Part shown: positions 60,691 to 64,000 of the stretch, piece after piece
Position numbering within the stretch: position 1 is the first letter of the stretch
Layout of the letters: each line of letters opens with the position of its first letter
From: Jejuia sp. UBA6058
GTDB lineage: Bacteria; Bacteroidota; Bacteroidia; Flavobacteriales; Flavobacteriaceae
Assembly (NCBI GenBank): GCA_002428965.1
Contig: DIYI01000009.1
Span: 141,455 to 205,454 of the forward strand
Reading direction: 5' to 3'
Length of the DNA stretch: 64,000 nucleotides
Program-made: the position numbers and the translations under genes
Notes under the pieces: model-generated
What the model saw: only the letters and a program-made list of their open reading frames with translations
Told to the model about the DNA's origin: nothing
The model's database searches: none

Positions 60691-62045
60691 TATCCTATCT
60701 CTTTAAGCATTAAGTCTAAACCTTCTCTTATTATTTTTTGATGTGGTTGTTTAGAAACACATACAAATTCCGTTAGCGCAAAATCCTCAGGAGCAACCTC
60801 ATACATTCCTAAAGCCTCCATTTCATCTAAATCTTTATACATACACGCTTTAAGAATTTGCATTGGATAGATATCTAGAGGAAATACTTCTTCATAAGTT
60901 CCTGTAGTTACAAAAGCACGGTGTTCACCATTCGTGTTTGTATTCAAATCGTAAACTTTTTTAGGGCTTAACCAAGAAAAGGTTAACGCTCTTGAAGTAG
61001 AAACTTTATTAAAGACAGGTTTGTTCCACCCAAAGAATTCATAATCATCTCCTTCAGGAATCACAGTAATCACGTTACTGTAAAAATCTAAATAACCATC
61101 AGGCTTTATTTCTTTTCCGCTTAATACGTTACCAGAAATAATTCTTGCATTAGCATCTTTTTCAACACCCTTATCATAAATCATCGTAGAAACTTCACTA
61201 CCAATTTTGGTAACAAAGTATCGAGGTGCTTTTATTTCAGAACCTGCTAAGGCGACAACACGTTCCGCATTAAACTTTCCTGTTAACAGTAATTCTCCAA
61301 TAATTACTAAATCTTGAGCACCAACAGTCCACGCAGTTTCACCTTTATTAATCGGATCAACTTTATTAATCAATGTACCCACATTACCAGAAGGATGTGG
61401 CCCTGAAACGTTATGTAAAGTAACCCCAGACAATCCTGCTAAAGGAGAACTTGTATTTTTCCCTACAGAAACATGAACCGCGCCATCAGTTAATTTACCT
61501 AACGCTGTTACCGCCGCTTGTAATTCAGATTCTTTGCCTTGAAGTGTAAAATCTAAATCTGCAGCTAATGGTGCGCTGGCATAACCAGAAATAAAAATAG
61601 CTTTTGGAGAAGCTTCCGGATTGGCAATAACATCGTAAGGTCTTTGCTTTACGAATGGCCAACAACCCGATGCCAATAAAAGAGACTTAATATCTTCAGC
61701 ACTTGCTTTAGATACATCTATCTTTTTATTCTCTTGAAATGTTTGTGTTTTGTCGGCTTGTATCTTTATTTCTAAAATTTTACGTTTAGCACCACGAGAA
61801 ATCTCAATAACTTCACCAGCAACTGGCGAAACAAACTTGATGTTTTCATCCGATTTATCGTAAAAAACAGCCTCTCCTGCTTTCACTTTAGTACCAACTT
61901 TAGAAATTAATTTAGGAATAACGCCGTGGAAGTCTTCAGGTCTTAAAACATAAAAGTTACTCAAAACAGCTGTTTCAATAGTTTTTTCAGCTTCACCCTT
62001 AAGTTTTATATCTAGACCTTTCTTAATGCGAATGTCTTTTGACAT
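60690..62045 (-). CDS. nqrA: Na+-translocating NADH:quinone reductase subunit A
   Basis: A 451-residue peripheral subunit of Na+-NQR, first gene of nqrABCDEF. Conserved start SKDIRIKKGLDIKLKGEAE, then SPVAGEVIEISRGAKRKILEI, GCWPFVKQRPYDVIA, VGKNTSSPLAGL and HNVSGPHPSGNVGTLI, all NqrA-typical. A reading frame continues to an ATG at 62105, but a -7 box (TATTTTTG) lies between them, and homologues begin at the Met at 62045, which I use. Divergent from the T9SS plug gene. Confidence 0.96.
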   Translation of the reverse strand: MSKDIRIKKGLDIKLKGEAEKTIETAVLSNFYVLRPEDFHGVIPKLISKVGTKVKAGEAVFYDKSDENIKFVSPVAGEVIEISRGAKRKILEIKIQADKTQTFQENKKIDVSKASAEDIKSLLLASGCWPFVKQRPYDVIANPEASPKAIFISGYASAPLAADLDFTLQGKESELQAAVTALGKLTDGAVHVSVGKNTSSPLAGLSGVTLHNVSGPHPSGNVGTLINKVDPINKGETAWTVGAQDLVIIGELLLTGKFNAERVVALAGSEIKAPRYFVTKIGSEVSTMIYDKGVEKDANARIISGNVLSGKEIKPDGYLDFYSNVITVIPEGDDYEFFGWNKPVFNKVSTSRALTFSWLSPKKVYDLNTNTNGEHRAFVTTGTYEEVFPLDIYPMQILKACMYKDLDEMEALGMYEVAPEDFALTEFVCVSKQPHQKIIREGLDLMLKEIG

Positions 62046-62083
62046 ATTTTTTTTATTAGAATTTAATTGTCTAAAAATCGGGG

Positions 62084-62091
62084 CAAAAATA
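62084..62091 (-). promoter_or_regulatory. -7 promoter box TATTTTTG of the nqr operon
   Basis: Minus-strand TAnnTTTG match followed by CCCC, ending 38 bases before the nqrA ATG at 62045. It excludes the upstream ATG at 62105. Confidence 0.65.
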
Positions 62092-62209
62092 CGAATTAAT
62101 AACATAATTAATCCTCTAAATAATTGGCCTATATTTTATTTATATTCATTCTAAATAAATTTTAAAGCAACGGTATATTTTTTGATTATCTTTACTTAAA
62201 TTGTCGTTT

Positions 62210-63460
62210 ATGGAACATAAAATTTCTCTTCTCTGCGTTGCTCTATTAAGTATTTTCTCCCTTGGCGCTCAAGTAGAAGAAGTTAATCCACCAGATTACA
62301 TAAAGTCCATCACATTTAAAAGTACTAGTAGTGATTTAGGAGAACTGCCCATACTAAAATTAGGAGAAACATTTTACCTGGAGTTTGACGCCCTTGTCTC
62401 AAACGAACCTGATTTCTATTATAAAATTGAGCACTACGATTACGATTGGACAGAATCTGTTTTGGTGAGAACCGAGTTTCTTTTAGGAGTGGATAATTTT
62501 AGAATTCAAGATTACCGAAATTCCTTCAACACTTTTCAACTGTATTCCCATTACAGATTAACCATACCGAATGCGCAAACAAGAGCATTGAAAGTTTCAG
62601 GAAATTATTTGATTTCTGTTTTTGATAGAGATGATAATTTGGTATTCTCAAGGAAATTAATGATTTATGAAGATATCCTAACTCCGGGAATTAGTATTAA
62701 ACGCTCAAGAAATGTGCAGACAATTGACTACATGCAAACTGTAGATATAGAGATAAACACCAATTCGCAAATAAATAATCCGTTGCAAACAATTAAAGCA
62801 TTAATTATTCAAAATAGAAATTTAAATACTGCTATTGGGAACATTAAACCGCAGTATACTATCGGAAATAAACTAATATATAGATACGTGGATGAAACAG
62901 CATTTCCAGGAGGAAATGAGTATCTATTTTTTGAAACCAAAGATGTTAGAGCCGCCACAATGGGGGTTCAGTATATAGAATTAAATGATATTTATCACAG
63001 TTATTTATTTACCAATATTCCGCGGGCAAATTTGCCATACACGTATAATCCAGATATTAACGGACAATTTAAAATTACAGCTATAGATCGTGATGACGTT
63101 TCGGTAGAAGCAGATTATGTTCAAGTGCATTTCTCTTTAAAATACCCCGAAGTAACAAACGGCGAGAATATTTATGTATTCGGAAACTATAACAATTACG
63201 CGCTAGATGACTATAATAGAATGACCTTCAATACACAAACCAATAGATACGAAACAGACTTTACTTTAAAACAAGGGTTTTACAACTATAAATACGTAGT
63301 TGTAAACGCAAACGGAACTTTAGATGAAGGAAGAATAAGCGGCAACTTTTGGCAAACCGAAAACAACTATAAGGTACTGGTATACTATCGTGATTTAGGT
63401 GCGCGATACGACAGAATTATTGGATTCAATGAGGTTTCATCGACAAATATTACCAATTAA
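62210..63460 (+). CDS. Type IX secretion plug protein (DUF5103)
   Basis: A 416-residue exported protein. A signal peptide (ISLLCVALLSIFSLGAQ) is followed by a DUF5103 / T9SS plug domain (about 25-150: PPDYIKSITFKS, LPILKLGETFYLEFD, YKIEHYDYDWTES, FRIQDYRNSFNTFQLYSHY). A CBM-like beta domain is near 310-400 (YVFGNYNNYALDDYNRM). In Flavobacterium the plug protein seals the SprA translocon when it is not exporting. It fits the T9SS cargo encoded nearby. I use the ATG at 62210 rather than the TTG at 62201. Confidence 0.9.
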   Translation: MEHKISLLCVALLSIFSLGAQVEEVNPPDYIKSITFKSTSSDLGELPILKLGETFYLEFDALVSNEPDFYYKIEHYDYDWTESVLVRTEFLLGVDNFRIQDYRNSFNTFQLYSHYRLTIPNAQTRALKVSGNYLISVFDRDDNLVFSRKLMIYEDILTPGISIKRSRNVQTIDYMQTVDIEINTNSQINNPLQTIKALIIQNRNLNTAIGNIKPQYTIGNKLIYRYVDETAFPGGNEYLFFETKDVRAATMGVQYIELNDIYHSYLFTNIPRANLPYTYNPDINGQFKITAIDRDDVSVEADYVQVHFSLKYPEVTNGENIYVFGNYNNYALDDYNRMTFNTQTNRYETDFTLKQGFYNYKYVVVNANGTLDEGRISGNFWQTENNYKVLVYYRDLGARYDRIIGFNEVSSTNITN

Positions 63461-63544
63461 TCAGTTTTTAACGATTTTTTCAAAGAAGCAACAGGTAAAA
63501 TTCCTATTTTAGCTTCGCAAAAGCATTGTATATCAATCATTAGC

Positions 63545-63931
63545 ATGGTTCAACAAATAACAAAAGGCATAAAAATTACAGTAGACACGAATTTTGAAGG
63601 GTCGTTTTATAAAAACTACAAAATTCAATATGCATTTGGGTATACAGTAACCATAGAGAACCAAAGTAAAGACTCAGTTCAGCTTTATGCCCGCCATTGG
63701 GAAATTTTAGATGCCTTAAACAATGTTGAAACGGTTACTGGCGAAGGTGTAATAGGTAAAAAACCTGTTTTAAAACCTGGTGAATCTCATACTTACACTT
63801 CGGGCTGCTTACTTACCTCTCCACTTGGTGCAATGCAAGGCCATTACAAAATGGTAAATTTCACTACTACCAAAAAATTTAAAGTTACCATTCCTACCTT
63901 TAAGTTAAGCGCTCCTTTCGCAATCAATTAG
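63545..63931 (+). CDS. apaG: ApaG protein
   Basis: A 128-residue single-domain fibronectin-III-like protein. Family blocks: GYTVTIENQS, YARHWEILDALNNVETVTGEGVIGKKP, LKPGESHTYTSGCLL and GAMQGHYKMV. Names in use link it to Co2+/Mg2+ efflux, but the molecular role is uncertain; in other species it is needed for resistance phenotypes, and it binds nucleotides in some reports. The TAG stop ends on the first base of the repeat element at 63931. Confidence 0.93.
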   Translation: MVQQITKGIKITVDTNFEGSFYKNYKIQYAFGYTVTIENQSKDSVQLYARHWEILDALNNVETVTGEGVIGKKPVLKPGESHTYTSGCLLTSPLGAMQGHYKMVNFTTTKKFKVTIPTFKLSAPFAIN

Positions 63932-64000
63932 GGCGTTACCCGCAAGGGGTCGGGCTTTCACTACTCAATCCCTCCTGCGTCGGGGATTTCAAACATGCCG
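63931..64000. repeat. Interspersed repeat with GGGCGTTA end (copy 2, truncated by the window)
   Basis: Starts GGGCGTTACCC and continues GTCGGGCTTTC, ACTACTCAATCCCTCCTGCG and GGGATTTC. Block by block this aligns with the 87-bp element at 32132. Its right end lies outside the window. It abuts the apaG stop codon. Confidence 0.6.

Noticed and set aside
62046..62105. Longer nqrA N-terminus starting at 62105
   Set aside because: A TATTTTTG promoter box lies inside this extension and homologues start at the Met at 62045.

Overview
The window looks like chromosomal DNA of a member of the Bacteroidota, most probably a marine Flavobacteriaceae. The sequence is AT-rich. Genes lack obvious Shine-Dalgarno sites, and many are preceded by the Bacteroidota -7 box TAnnTTTG (often TATCTTTG or TATTTTTG). 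Several markers fit the group: a type IX secretion (T9SS) plug protein, a T9SS sorting-domain cargo, DUF6090, DUF4846 and DUF6702 family proteins, and a Na+-translocating NADH:quinone reductase. I see no prophage, CRISPR array, rRNA or recognisable transposase. One tRNA-Gly (TCC) is present.

Layout. 0.1-5.5 kb: an ECF sigma/anti-sigma pair, aquaporin, a small Cys-rich protein, then a tight glycosyltransferase - ECF sigma - Nramp-like transporter run. 5.5-12.4 kb: housekeeping genes (lipA, a TPR hybrid histidine kinase, lpxK, a Nif3-like protein with a degenerate zinc-ribbon partner, msrA). 12.5-16.6 kb: a secreted orphan, a minus-strand SDR - AraC regulator - methyltransferase unit with a likely AraC operator in front, and a CDGSH iron-sulfur protein. 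16.6-26.4 kb: a kynurenine-to-2-aminomuconate catabolic cluster (kynU, kmo, RidA-type deaminase, semialdehyde dehydrogenase, an SDR without its catalytic motif, haaO, ACMSD) interleaved with three genes of unknown role and ending at an O-methyltransferase. 26.4-34 kb, minus strand: tatA, two tandem M1 metallopeptidases, a DUF6702 protein and two paralogous secreted proteins with a carboxypeptidase-regulatory-like domain. 34-44.6 kb: peptidases, acetyltransferases, gpmI, an HAD protein, map, methyltransferase, a DASS transporter and apbE.

44.7-55.8 kb is the most accessory-looking part: two lipoproteins (one a predicted seven-bladed propeller), an ECF sigma factor, a membrane-anchored TPR anti-sigma candidate, a 1067-residue TPR-CHAT protein with an intact His/Cys pair and a C-terminal membrane anchor, a DUF4846 protein, a small conserved-looking protein and a 1018-residue T9SS cargo made of four ~190-residue repeats. 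It lies between apbE and the nqrABCDEF operon (56-62 kb), which depends on ApbE for flavinylation. The window ends with the T9SS plug protein, apaG and a truncated intergenic repeat.

The kynurenine genes together would convert kynurenine through 3-hydroxyanthranilate and 2-amino-3-carboxymuconate semialdehyde to 2-aminomuconate and its deaminated product; tryptophan dioxygenase and formamidase are not in the window. Candidate unusual features: the sigma/anti-sigma/CHAT module, a hairpin-rich element directly before kmo, two copies of a short repeat family with GGGYGTTA ends, an AraC-like pair of direct repeats spaced 21 bp, cysteine-free versions of HaaO and of the zinc-ribbon protein, and two genes whose -7 boxes sit so close to the start codon that leaderless mRNAs are likely.
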